Source: CAWBOY01 sp963790585 (GTDB lineage Bacteria > Planctomycetota > Planctomycetia > Gemmatales > Gemmataceae). From it: 64,000 nt of DNA. Shown in pieces: positions 34,738-44,473 of this stretch. The notes under the pieces were generated by a model, which saw only the letters and a program-made list of their open reading frames with translations, searched no databases and had not been told where the DNA came from. Both the position numbers and the translations under genes were made by a program. The DNA lies in contig CAWBOY010000008.1 in the NCBI GenBank assembly GCA_963790585.1, forward strand, positions 62,001 through 126,000. The letters are read 5' to 3'. Numbering within the stretch: position 1 is the stretch's first letter; every line of letters starts with the position of its first letter.

Positions 34738-34785
34738 GGGAGTAGATACCTCATCCAGCGAACGTCATCAATAATGGGGACCGTT

Positions 34786-34857
34786 ACCGAGCCTGAAGCG
34801 TAAGCGAAGGGGCATTACACCGATCTAACGCCTCTTCGCTTACGCTTCAGGCTCGGT
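34786..34857. repeat. GAGCCTGAAGCGTAAGCGAAG palindrome
   Basis: 24-base arms at 34786-34809 and 34834-34857 are exact complements. A half copy at about 29541-29566 encodes the end of the debranching enzyme, and a diverged half lies near 16290-16315. The element separates treZ from treY. Confidence 0.9.
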
Positions 34858-34867
34858 TCTTCGCCAT

Positions 34868-34932
34868 TGTTTGGTGGAACGGTCAGGAGACCGTTCCACA
34901 ACAAGGGGAGACCGTTCCACAACAATGGTGGC
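34868..34932. repeat. GACCGTTCCACAACAA repeat cluster
   Basis: GGAACGGTC followed by two direct copies of GACCGTTCCACAACAA forms overlapping inverted and direct repeats directly after the treZ gene. No second locus was seen in the window. Confidence 0.75.
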
Positions 34933-34957
34933 ATAATACTCGCCTGACGGCTCGCGG

Positions 34958-36886
34958 CTAAACGGCCAATAGGGCGTCGAGTGGAATCGTGTCCGCTGGC
35001 CCCTCGGCGGGCGTCAACAACACTGTCGTCTGCCCTGGAATGCGCCAATTCTCAATTGTATCCAATGCTGGCGTGCCGATGCCGCCGTAGCGGGGATCAT
35101 CACTCGTCCAGGTGATCTTCCATTTCATTCCTTCCGGCGGAGCCAAGAGCGGCTCTGGAGCAGGATCGAGTTGATAATCTCGGCCCAAGTTGACGACCAA
35201 CAATCGATCTCCTTCGGTCGAGAAATATCTCAATACGAATACCCCAGCCCCCAATACGGCGCCGTCAAATTCACCGCGTTTGGGAGCGCGGAGAGCTTTG
35301 TCTTCGCGACGCAATCGAATCAGGTCGCGGTGTAAGGCGTAAATCGGGGCGTTCTTTTGGCGCTCCGTCAGATCCAATTTGGATCTCTCAAATGTCTGTC
35401 GATCGGCTGGATCGGTGAGCTGGGCTTGAATCTCCGGCAACGCGGCGCTGCGAAATTGTTTGAGAAACTCTCCTCGGCCCTTGGCAACTAATTTGGCCAG
35501 GTCGGGTTTGTGGTCAGCGAAATAGAAAAAGGGACTAGAGGCGGCAAACTCCTGCCCCTGGAACAACATTGGCGTGCCTGGCATCAAGAGCGTGAAGGCC
35601 GTGAGCGCTCGCAGTTGGCCTGGAGAGGCTAACTCGCTGCAACGCAGGCCCGTGGCGGAATTCGCGACCTGGTCGTGGTTCTGCAAAAAAGTGACGAAGG
35701 CGCTTGGCTGAAGGCCGATCGAAGGTGTGCCGCGCCGCGCCTTTTGCCATTTGTAGCGCTGGCCCTGGTAGAGATAACCCCATTTGGCGGCGGAGATAAA
35801 CTCCTGCGGAGTACCGTGGTAGTCCGTGTAATAGGCTTCATTATGCCCCGAAAGGACGACCATCGCGCTGTGGTGGTAATCGTCGTTCCAGAGCATGTCG
35901 AGGCCATAGCCCCCTTGATCGATCGGCTTTACGAGCTTGACGTGTTGCGGCTCGTTCTCGGCGACAAGGATCGTCGCGCGTCCTTTGGCGGCTTCGCGCA
36001 TGCGCCTACCGACGACCGTCAAGATGTTCTCAAGCGAGGAATCAAAGATCTGCTGTGTCGCGTCGAGGCGCAGGCCATCCATGTGGAATTCATCGATCCA
36101 GTAGGCGGCGTTGGCCGCGAAGAAATCGCGGACGGGCGTCGCGTCCGGACCATCGAAATTAATCGCCTCGCCCCATTCGTTTTTGTAACGGTCGGAGAAG
36201 TAAGCCGGGGCGAACTCCTTGAGGTAATTTCCATCGGGACCGAAATGATTGTAAACGACATCAAGGATCACACCGATTCCCAGGGCATGCGCTCGATCGA
36301 CAAAACGCCGCAGATCGTCTGGACGTCCATACAGCCGAGTCGGTGCAAATAGATTGACGCCATCATAGCCCCAACCAAACGTGCCTGGAAAATCAGCGAT
36401 CGGCATAACTTCGATCACGGTGATGCCGAGTTCCGCCAGCGCCGGCAACTCGCTGGTTGCCGCGTCCCATGTTCCTTCTTGAGTGAAGGTGCCGATGTGC
36501 ATCTCATAGATTACCTGGCCATCGACGGGGCAGCCTTTCCAGCCGGAATCAGTCCATTGATAGTCAAGGGCGGAGACGACTTCCGAGGGGCCATGCGGCC
36601 CCTGAGGTTGAAAGCGCGAAGCCGGGTCCGGATACAGGGTAGTCGAATCGTCGAGCCGATAGCGGTACAGAGTGCCCTTGGCCGCGGCAGGATACGTACC
36701 CGAGAAATAGCCGTCGTTCTCCGGGGCCAACGCTATTTGCTGTCCAGCGCCGGGGCCGGACTCAAGGACAACTTGAACGGCGCGGCGCCGCGGCGCCCAG
36801 ACGCGAAAATGGACGCCTCCCTCCGAGAGAATCTCTGCGCCTATGTGGATATTCCTGGGAGACTGCTTGGTCACGACGGACTCCAT
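34958..36886 (-). CDS. treZ: malto-oligosyltrehalose trehalohydrolase
   Basis: 642 residues, intact, GH13_10. An N-terminal CBM48-like domain (GGVHFRVWAPRRRAVQVVLE) precedes the barrel, with YEMHIGTFTQEGTWDAA, FGWGYDGVNLFAPTRLYG, DVVYNHFGPDGNYL, GLRLDATQQI (nucleophile Asp) and VAENEPQHV (acid Glu), then FLQNHDQVAN. TreZ cuts the alpha-1,4 bond next to the trehalosyl end made by TreY and releases free trehalose. The order GlgX/TreX, TreZ, TreY on one strand reproduces the TreXYZ pathway from glycogen. Confidence 0.95.
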   Translation of the reverse strand: MESVVTKQSPRNIHIGAEILSEGGVHFRVWAPRRRAVQVVLESGPGAGQQIALAPENDGYFSGTYPAAAKGTLYRYRLDDSTTLYPDPASRFQPQGPHGPSEVVSALDYQWTDSGWKGCPVDGQVIYEMHIGTFTQEGTWDAATSELPALAELGITVIEVMPIADFPGTFGWGYDGVNLFAPTRLYGRPDDLRRFVDRAHALGIGVILDVVYNHFGPDGNYLKEFAPAYFSDRYKNEWGEAINFDGPDATPVRDFFAANAAYWIDEFHMDGLRLDATQQIFDSSLENILTVVGRRMREAAKGRATILVAENEPQHVKLVKPIDQGGYGLDMLWNDDYHHSAMVVLSGHNEAYYTDYHGTPQEFISAAKWGYLYQGQRYKWQKARRGTPSIGLQPSAFVTFLQNHDQVANSATGLRCSELASPGQLRALTAFTLLMPGTPMLFQGQEFAASSPFFYFADHKPDLAKLVAKGRGEFLKQFRSAALPEIQAQLTDPADRQTFERSKLDLTERQKNAPIYALHRDLIRLRREDKALRAPKRGEFDGAVLGAGVFVLRYFSTEGDRLLVVNLGRDYQLDPAPEPLLAPPEGMKWKITWTSDDPRYGGIGTPALDTIENWRIPGQTTVLLTPAEGPADTIPLDALLAV

Positions 36887-36904
36887 CGGTTTCGAGTGGT
36901 TATT

Positions 36905-36997
36905 CTGTTTTCAAGAGCCGGGAGCGTAAGCGACCTGAGAAAATCTGTGCGCGTGTAATGCGCTCCGGTCGCTGACGCTCCCGGCTCTTGAAAACAG
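36905..36997. repeat. GAGCCGGGAGCG-type palindromic repeat, copy 2
   Basis: CTGTTTTCAAGAGCCGGGAG (36905-36924) starts the left arm, and its complement ends at 36997. The inner sequence GTGTAATGCGCTCCGGTCGC is shared with 21040-21124. It lies directly upstream of treZ, between it and the glgX stop. Confidence 0.9.
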
Positions 36998-37048
36998 ACG
37001 ATCTCTTCAAAGACAGAATATCTCCAGTCGCTGACGTCGATTGTCTAT

Positions 37049-39266
37049 TCAGCGCGTCGTCAACATCGGCGGCGGAGTCGTCTTGTGGGTTTCTTTGCGC
37101 AGCATCTCGATTTGAGCCGGCGTCGCAACTTGGCCGGTCTCCTCCGCCAGGCGCGTCCGCAGCACAACCAGGGACCGCCCTTGGAGCTCATATTTGTCGC
37201 CCCCATTCAGCGGCGTTGCTTTCGCGGTCGGCTCGGCCGAATCAATCAAGGGTTCCCAGTGATGCTCGGCACGCGTTTTGGGCAGCGTAAAGGGTATCGG
37301 CTCGTGATGCGCGTTGAGTAGCAACAAGAGCGTTTCACCGATGATCGGCTCGCCGTGCTCCGTGACGTCGCCAATCAGATCGCCGGCCAGCCTCACGCCG
37401 AGACAGCGGGTGAAAGCCGCGCCCCAGTCTTCATCCGTCATTTCTTCGCCGGCCGGATTGAACCAAGAAAGATCTTTAATGTTGGTCCCGCGAATGGAGC
37501 GTCCCTGGAAGAACCGGCGGCGCTGAAAGACGGGCTGTTCCTTCCAGATCAGGGCTACCTTACGCACAAAGTCAAGGAAGCTCTTTTTCTCTTCGTCCAA
37601 ATCCCAATTGAGCCAAGTGATGTCGTTGTCCTGACAGTAGGCGTTGTTGTTGCCTTTTTGCGAATGGCTCAGCTCGTCGCCGCTGCACAGCATCGGCACG
37701 CCCTGGGATAGCAGCAGAGTGGCGATCAGATTGCGCTTTTGTCGTGCGCGTAACGCCTTAATCGCCGGGTCGCTCGTTTCGCCCTCGGCGCCGCAATTCC
37801 AGCTGTGGTTGTCGTTGGCGCCGTCCTTGTTGCCTTCGCCGTTGGCCTCGTTGTGTTTTTCGTTGTAACTAACCAGGTCCTGCAGATTGAAGCCGTCGTG
37901 ACAAGTAATGAAATTGATACTGGCATGGGGCAGGCGGCCGCTCCAGGCGTAGAGGTCGCTCGATCCGGAAATGCGCGTGGCGAATTCTGAGGTGGTGCCG
38001 CCGTCGCCTTTCCAGAACCGGCGCACGCAGTCGCGGTATTTGCCGTTCCATTCGGTCCAGAGGACGGGGAAATTGCCTACCTGATAGCCGCCCTCGCCGA
38101 CATCCCACGGCTCGGCGATCAGCTTGACCTGCGACAGAACGGGATCCTGATGAATGATGTCGAAGAAGGCCCCCAGCTTGTTGACGGCGAACAGCTCGCG
38201 CGCCAGAGTGCTGGCAAGATCGAAGCGGAAGCCATCGACCCGCATCTCCGTGACCCAGTAGCGCAGACTATCCATGATAAGCTGAAGCACGCGCGGATGC
38301 CGCATGTTGAGCGTGTTGCCGCAACCGGTGAAGTCCATGTAGAAGCGCGGATTTTCCGGCGCAAGGCGGTAATAACTCGCGTTATCGATGCCGCGCATCG
38401 ACAGGGTCGGCCCCAACGGGCTGCCTTCGCCCGTATGGTTGTAGACGACGTCGAGAATTACTTCGATGCCGGCCGCATGTAGCGAACGCACCATCATTTT
38501 GAATTCTTGGACCGACTTGCGCGGCGACGGCGTCGAAGCGTAAGTCAGGTCCGGAGCCATGAACGCCAGGGTGTTGTAACCCCAATAATTGCTCAGGCCG
38601 CGTTCGAGGAGATGGCGGTCGTTGACATGATGATGGACCGGCTCCAATTCAACCGCGGTAACCCCCAAGCTATGCAAGTGCTGCGATGGCCGCCTCGGAC
38701 GAGACGCCGGCATAGGTGCCGCGCAATTTTTCGGGCACGCCGGGATGCTTCATGGTGAAGCCTTTGACGTGCAGCTCGTAAATGAAGGTCTTGTGCCAGG
38801 GAGTCCGAGGCGCCCGGTCATCGCCCCAGGTAAACGCATTGTCGACGACCGCGCCAAGCGCGGCGAACGCCGCGCTATCGCGCTCGTCGAAGGAGAGGTC
38901 CGAACCAGGATCACCGATTTTGTAGCCAAAGAGGGAATCGTCCCATTTCAACTCACGACCGATGGCCTTGGCGTAAGGGTCGAGGACGACCTTATTTGGA
39001 TTAAAGCGATGGCCATTGGCGGGTTCGTAAGGCCCGTGGACGCGGTAGCCATAGAGTTGAGCTGGCTCGACGTCGGGCAAATAGGCGTGCCAGACCTGGT
39101 CGGTGTGCTCGGTGAAAGGAATGCAGTGCGTTTCCTTCGTATCCTGCGGCGTCTCGAAAAGACACAATTCAACCTTCGTCGCATGTTCCGAAAAAAGGGC
39201 GAAATTGACGCCTGCCCCATCCCAGGTTGCTCCGAGAGGGTAAGGCTGTCCGGGCCAGACTCGCAT
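37049..39266 (-). CDS. glgX: glycogen debranching enzyme GlgX/TreX, frame-disrupted
   Basis: About 738 residues if one shift near 38680-38700 is repaired. First frame: VWPGQPYPLGATWDGAGVNFALFSEHAT (CBM48), YGYRVHGPYEPANGHRFNP and FIYELHVKGFTMKHPGVPE, ending AAIAALA-stop. Second frame: HLHSLGVTAVELEPVHHHV, YWGYNTLAFMAPDL, DVVYNHTGEGSPLGPTLS, VDGFRFDLASTLARE (nucleophile), LIAEPWDVGEGGYQVG and FITCHDGFNLQDLVSYN. All GH13_11 motifs are present. The enzyme removes alpha-1,6 branches to give linear maltodextrins for TreY. Upstream of treZ on the same strand. Confidence 0.9.
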
Positions 39267-39367
39267 AGTTTCTCCATTGAGTATTGTCTTGAAATTCCAG
39301 GGCGTGGAGCGGTACCAAACGCTCTCCTTGCTTATTTATAGCTGTCCCCCGCAGTGGTTTTGTTTTT

Positions 39368-39751
39368 TCAGCGATTCAGGCAATCGTTGATTTGATCAAT
39401 CACTTCGACAGGGTCGGCTGGCTTCGTGAAATGGAGGTCAAATCCCGCGTCGGCGGCATGGTCGAGATGATCGTTGTCGGAGTAAGCCGTCACGGTTGCG
39501 AGGACCGCCGGCGCATGATTTTTCTCTTTGAGGTGCTGAGCCAACTCGTAGCCATCCATTCCTGGCATGTTGATATCGAGGATGCAGGCGTCCGGGTCGA
39601 AGCGCTCGGCCGCGGCGAGGGCTGACTTGCCGTCGTAGGAAGTCTCGACTTCATAGCCGGCTTGGATCAGCAGCATACTCAAGGAATTCGCCGCGTCTTG
39701 GTTGTCATCGACGACGAGAACGCGTTTTGGTTTTTTTGTGGGTTCAGACAT
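39368..39751 (-). CDS. single-domain response regulator (CheY-like receiver)
   Basis: About 127 residues. RVLVVDDNQDAANSLSMLL holds the acidic pair, CILDINMPGMDGYELA the phospho-accepting Asp, and LHFTKPADPVEVIDQI the conserved Lys-Pro. There is no output domain. The frame is open to 39796, but MSEPTKKPKRVLVVDD from 39751 is the natural start. It follows the histidine kinase gene on the same strand, separated by the long palindrome at 39828-40107, so it may be an unlinked-transcript partner. Confidence 0.9.
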   Translation of the reverse strand: MSEPTKKPKRVLVVDDNQDAANSLSMLLIQAGYEVETSYDGKSALAAAERFDPDACILDINMPGMDGYELAQHLKEKNHAPAVLATVTAYSDNDHLDHAADAGFDLHFTKPADPVEVIDQINDCLNR

Positions 39752-39827
39752 GAGAGGATCTCGTGAATTCAAAGATAGCAACGATAGGATGGACAATGCA
39801 ACTCTAATGCCGCCGTCACGCGGCCCC

Positions 39828-40107
39828 GTTTAGCCGCAATACCGTTCGTCTAAGGGGTTTTCTTTTGCCCAATCCCTGGGCGGACCAGCCTTGCCATGCC
39901 AAAGCACTTTTGGCAAGGGTGGTCGTTTTAACCATGTTGATCGTCTTGGTGATTATTAAGATAAGTACATGTGAATAAAGAATTTACGCGCCAACCTTGG
40001 AAGCCAGGTTATTTGGCAAGGATGCACCCTTGCCAAATAAAAGATTGCCGTTGTCCACTATAGGAAGAGCGAGGGGCCGGGTTAGACGAACGGTATTGCG
40101 GCTAAAC
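39828..40107. repeat. 26-bp inverted repeat flanking about 228 bp
   Basis: GTTTAGCCGCAATACCGTTC... at 39828-39853 and its exact complement at 40082-40107. Inside lie smaller hairpins, such as TTATTTGGCAAGG paired with CCTTGCCAAATAA near 40007-40040. Most of the right arm recurs alone at 3346-3364. No gene fits inside, so it could be a non-autonomous mobile element (MITE-like). Confidence 0.85.
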
Positions 40108-40108
40108 G

Positions 40109-42083
40109 TCAGGATGGGCAGATACTCGCGAGCAAATCTTGCAATCGTTCGGGATTCACCGGTTTGACGATGTAATAATCGATTCCGACGTTCCGTGCTT
40201 TGGCTTTGTCGGTGGCCAGGCCGTAGCCCGAGACAGCGACGAGTTGAGGCCGGGGCTCGATTTCGGCTTCCTGCACTTTTTTGGCGACTTCGTAGCCATT
40301 GAGGCCGGGCAAGCCCAGGTCGAGAAAGACGATTTCGGGCTTATTGTCCATAATCGACTCGACGGCGGCGTGGCCGCTGTGGACCACGTCCACAACCTTG
40401 TGGCCATAAGAACTCACCAGCATGGCGAGACTATCGGCGGCATCGACGTTGTCGTCCACGATGAGGATACGCAGAGAGCGCACGGGACTCGTGGCTTCGA
40501 CAGGGTCGGAACTCTGGGGCAGAAACGTCGATCGTTCCACATTGGCGCAAGGAAACCAGAGGATGAACTCACTGCCTTGGCCGGGGCCGTCGCTGCGCGC
40601 CGCCGTCCTGCCGCCATGAAGCTCCACCAGTTTTTTCACCATCGTTAGCCCAATACCAAGCCCGCCCTCGGACCGTGCCAACGTTCGCTCGCCCTGGGCA
40701 AACAAATCAAACACGTGAGGCAACATTTCGGGGGTCAGTCCAGCACCGTTGTCCTTGACGGAGATGGTAACTTCGTTCGCCAGCCGTTGCACGGTTAGAT
40801 GAATGATGCCGCCGGGAGGCGTGAATTTGCAGGCGTTGGTGATCAGGTTCACCAGCACTTGCTGAATCCGCGAACGATCCGCGTCCAAATAGATCGTGTC
40901 GCGCGGCAGCGACACCGACAGATCATGGTTCTTTGAGGCAATGAGCGGCCCGACGGCTTCGACCGCCCGGTCGATCAGGTCGTTCAGTTCGACGCGCTCT
41001 TTGCGGAGTTCGATTCGACCCCGGGTGATGCGCGCCACGTCAAGAAGGTCGTCAACTAAAGTAACCAAGTGCTTAACCTGCCTTTCCATGATGGAGCACG
41101 ACTGTTCGATCAGAGGATTATTTGTCTGCTGTTTGCGAAGGATCGTGAGAGACGTCGTGAGCGGAGCCAGCGGATTCCGCAATTCATGAGCCAGCATGGC
41201 CAGAAATTCATCCTTACGGCGATCGGCCTCGAGCAGCTTGGCGTTTTGTTGACTCAGTTCCTTTTCGAGGTTTCTTTGCTCGCTGACCCCATGAAACACG
41301 AGCACGGTTCCAGCAATAGTGCCGTCGGCTTGCCGGATCGGCGCGGCGCAGTCGTCAATGGGTGTCTCGGTCCCGTCCTTGGCAATCAACACCGTATGGT
41401 TCGCGAGACCAACGGTGCGGCCCTCTCGCAAAACGATTGCGACCGGGCTTTCGACCGGTTGCCGCGTCTCTTCGTTGATGATGTTGAAAACTTCCGTGAG
41501 GGGCTTATCCGTCGTATCCCGATTAGTCCATCCTGTCAAACATTGAGCGACCTCGTTCATGAAGGTCACCTGACCCCGCGTATCGGTGGCGATGACGGCA
41601 TCGCCGATACTGGACAGCGTGACTTGCAACCATTCGCGCTGCTCGCGGAGCTGTTCCTCGACGCGCTTGCGGCGAGATACTTCCTTCGAGAGTTCGCCAA
41701 TGCGCATATTGAGAGTGACGAATTGGCTGGTCGTCAATGTCTTTGGAAGCAGACGTAACATAATGACGGCGGGCTTGTCGCCGGCACGGGGCTCGTAGAC
41801 CGCGCCTTCGGTGCGGCAGGAGATCTCCTCTTCCCCCGATCCCACAACTCTAAGAGCGCCGAGAACGATGGTTTTGCTACGCGCGCAGGCGCAGATAGAG
41901 CGCGAGCGACTCGGCGTCGTCGGCCACGACCTCTTGCAAGCGGCGTTGCTGGATCTTCTCCGGAGACAGGCGCAGACACCGTTCAACGCTCCGATTCGCC
42001 GCGAGAATCGTACCGTCCGCGGACACCAAAAGCATGGCTTCCGGTAGAAGGTCGGCGACTTTGAGAAACGATTCATTGGGCAC
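40109..42083 (-). CDS. PAS-PAS hybrid sensor histidine kinase with receiver, frame-disrupted
   Basis: From ATG 42083 the first frame encodes a PAS domain (DLLPEAMLLVSADGTILAAN, RSVERCLRLSPEK) and stops at 41877. The next frame, entered at about 41878, continues SKTIVLGALRVVG. A second PAS domain follows (SIGDAVIATDTRGQVTFMNE), then HisKA with DEFLAMLAHELRNPL (phospho-His) and HATPase boxes NLITNACKFTPPGG, DNGAGLTPEM and GGLGIGLTMVKKL. A C-terminal receiver carries ILIVDDNVDAADS and IVFLDLGLPG. Restored length is about 658 residues. No membrane segment, so it is a cytoplasmic sensor. It follows the output-domain gene by 7 bases. Confidence 0.88.
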
Positions 42084-42090
42084 GATAGAT

Positions 42091-42627
42091 TTATCCTTTG
42101 AAGTATTCCCGACCCGCGGACGCTTCCGCCTCGGCCGTCGGCTTCAAATAAACGACGACGCGGCACTCGGGATCGCCGTCGGCGATCGTTTGTTCGAGAG
42201 CGACCTTACCATAGCCGAGGTTCTCGGCCGCGATGGCGCCGAAGACGTTCGAGGTCATCATGCACAATGCCGGACGACCTACGACTTTTTCGGCGAAGGG
42301 GCATTTGCGATTTCCGAACACAATCTTGTCGTCGCTCTCCTCGATAACGTAAAAGTCACCCTGAATGCGCCGTTTGAGATCGACCAAGACTTCGGCCACT
42401 TGATGCCGGGTTAGGCCTTCTACCCCCAAGGCCGTCTTATAGGCGTCGTTAATTTGATCGCCGATCCGCTGGCCGACTACACTTACGAATCCGGACGCCT
42501 CTTCGAGCCCAACCACGTCCTGCAGCGTGCCGGCCAATTCCCGGATCAAGGTCCGCAGGAAGACATCTCGTTCCAAGGGGACAGGTAACTCACGGATCGA
42601 CGTGCCCGCAGCGGGGGATAGAGTCAT
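42091..42627 (-). CDS. methanogen-output-domain-1-like sensory protein
   Basis: 178 residues. The C-terminal half contains VFGNRKCPFAEKVVGRPALCMMTSNVFG and ADGDPECRVVVYLKPT, with three conserved-looking Cys residues. This pattern recalls the methanogen output domain 1 / V4R-like family seen beside histidine kinases. The N-terminal half is helical (RTLIRELAGTLQDVV). It is the first gene of a likely operon with the kinase downstream (gap 7 bases). It may sense a ligand or redox state through its cysteines; that is inference. Confidence 0.65.
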   Translation of the reverse strand: MTLSPAAGTSIRELPVPLERDVFLRTLIRELAGTLQDVVGLEEASGFVSVVGQRIGDQINDAYKTALGVEGLTRHQVAEVLVDLKRRIQGDFYVIEESDDKIVFGNRKCPFAEKVVGRPALCMMTSNVFGAIAAENLGYGKVALEQTIADGDPECRVVVYLKPTAEAEASAGREYFKG

Positions 42628-43189
42628 ACAGTGTCCTTTGCCGGTAAAAATCCTTTAAGATCGCTTATAAGATTATTAACATTCTGCTGGCGGGATGCCG
42701 TCACCGTCGATGGCGCCTGCGCGAGGAAAAGCTGGAAAGACTAAAATTCCCATGAACATCGTGCGGACGGCGATGCGCTCGAATCGGAACGGTGTTCTGC
42801 GTTCAATAATCGATAGAGAAGTTGGCTATTCAGCTGCGCAGTCCCATAGCGCATTCTTGTTCACATGCGCAATCCGGTTGTAGCCACTGCGCAGCATCTT
42901 TCCCACCAAGGTGCTCGCCGTTCCACAGGTCTCTGCCTTGACCAAATCGCTTTATCATGAGGGCTACGCGTTTATTTCGCGCAATCGGATCGTCTGCATA
43001 CGCTGTTTCCCTCAGTCTTATAGTCCGCTTCATGAGATCCGTGTCCCGCTCGATTTTGTGGAACTTAAACTGTGTCGGCAGGTAGATAGCAAACGAGATG
43101 CCGCGGGGCGCCGGCCTGCGTCCGAGGTTGGAAAGGCATTTCGCGACTACTTCTTAACAAATATCGATCGATTATCTAAGATAGGCCGT
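42628..43189. other. long intergenic region between divergent genes
   Basis: About 560 bases between the sensory gene and glcE. Short open frames exist on both strands, but none has a coding-like composition or ribosome site. It is moderately less GC-rich than the flanks and must contain two divergent promoters; none was clear enough to call. No strong palindrome was found, unlike in most gaps here. Confidence 0.5.
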
Positions 43190-44440
43190 ATGACCTCTCC
43201 CGACTCATGCCTGATCGATGACTTCGGTCCCCTACCTGTCGCCCGGCCCGCTTCCGCGGCGGAACTCGGCGATTTGGTGCGCCATGCCGCGACAACTGCC
43301 ATCTATCCGATGGGCGGCCGCACCATGCTAGGCCTTGGCGGCAAGCCGAGTCGGCCGGGGCATGCGGTCGATCTGCGGTCCCTCGCCTCGGTCATCGATT
43401 ATCCCGCCCGCGATATGACGATTACGGTTCAAGCGGGCATCACTCTTGCGTCGTTGCACGCGATCCTTGCTGCCGAAAATCAAAGGCTGCCTATCGATGT
43501 GCCGCGCCCGGCGGAGGCGACGCTCGGCGGGGCGATGGCGGCCAATGTCAGCGGCTCGCGCCGCTTCGGTTGGGGCACGCTGCGCGATTACGTCATCGGT
43601 ATCAGCACGATCAACGACGAAGGCCAAGAGACCAAAGCCGGCGGCCGGGTCGTCAAGAACGTGGCCGGATATGATCTGTGCAAATTACACATTGGCGCCC
43701 TCGGTACTCTCGGCGTCATCAGCCAGGTGACGCTCAAGGTCAGGCCGCGCCTGGAAGCGAATGCGCTCATGACGCTCAGCTGTAGCGGCTACGGCTTGGA
43801 AGCGCTACTCATTCTCGTGCATCAGACGCGGACTCGGCCCGTCAGCATCGACCTTCTCAATCGGGGCGCGGCGCGAAAGTTGGCCGGCACAAACGGTGTC
43901 GAGTTGCCCTATTCGGAATGGCTGCTCATCGTCGGCTTCGAGGAAAGCGATAGCGCCGTCAGCTGGCAGGTCGGGCAGCTCATGACCGAAGCCGCGTCGG
44001 TCTCCGGCATCAGCGTCGAGGCTCGCGCGGGGAGCGCTTGCGATCCGCTCTGGCATGGCCTCGCCGAGCTACCACTCGATTCGACGGCGCTGCTATCATT
44101 CAAAGCGAACCTGTTGCCCAGCGCGGTTGCCGCTTTCTGCGCCATGGCCTCGACATTACCGGAAGAACCTGCCCTCTTCGCCCAGGTTGGGTCCGGCATC
44201 GTCTATGGCCATGTCGCGGAGATCACGGAGGAGCGCGGGCAGGAAGTCGCCAAGAACCTTCTGGAAGCCGCCGTCGCGGCCCAGGGGAATCTGGTGATTA
44301 CGCAGTGTCCCTCGGCGTGGAAGGCCAAGCTATCCGTCTGGGGTAAATCGCGCGGCGATGGAGCCGTGATGCGGCAGGTGAAGCAGGCCCTCGATCCACG
44401 CGGGATTTTCAATCCCGGCCGCTTCGTCGAGGGGATCTAA
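43190..44440 (+). CDS. glcE: glycolate oxidase FAD-binding subunit GlcE-like
   Basis: About 416 residues from ATG 43190. A PCMH-type FAD domain shows IYPMGGRTMLGLGGKPSRPG, ITVQAGITLASLHAILAAENQRLPIDVP, GGAMAANVSGSRRFGWGTLRDYVIG and GGRVVKNVAGYDLCKLHIGALGTLGVI. The end, LDPRGIFNPGRF, is typical. The frame is open upstream to 42911, but that part lacks family features. GlcE works with GlcD and GlcF to oxidise glycolate to glyoxylate at the membrane. glcF follows 33 bases downstream; glcD is not in this window. Confidence 0.9.
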   Translation: MTSPDSCLIDDFGPLPVARPASAAELGDLVRHAATTAIYPMGGRTMLGLGGKPSRPGHAVDLRSLASVIDYPARDMTITVQAGITLASLHAILAAENQRLPIDVPRPAEATLGGAMAANVSGSRRFGWGTLRDYVIGISTINDEGQETKAGGRVVKNVAGYDLCKLHIGALGTLGVISQVTLKVRPRLEANALMTLSCSGYGLEALLILVHQTRTRPVSIDLLNRGAARKLAGTNGVELPYSEWLLIVGFEESDSAVSWQVGQLMTEAASVSGISVEARAGSACDPLWHGLAELPLDSTALLSFKANLLPSAVAAFCAMASTLPEEPALFAQVGSGIVYGHVAEITEERGQEVAKNLLEAAVAAQGNLVITQCPSAWKAKLSVWGKSRGDGAVMRQVKQALDPRGIFNPGRFVEGI

Positions 44441-44473
44441 ACGGCGGAAATACGCACCGGAGACAGAGCTTCC

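Noticed and set aside
40109..42166. Start of the histidine kinase at 42166 in the main frame
   Set aside because: The first 95 codons of that frame are Arg/Cys/Ser-rich and unlike any domain, whereas the neighbouring frame from ATG 42083 encodes a proper PAS domain.
42628..43189. tRNA, riboswitch or small-RNA gene in the longest unexplained gap
   Set aside because: No cloverleaf-like arms, CCA end or strong hairpin could be traced by eye; kept as an empty gap.
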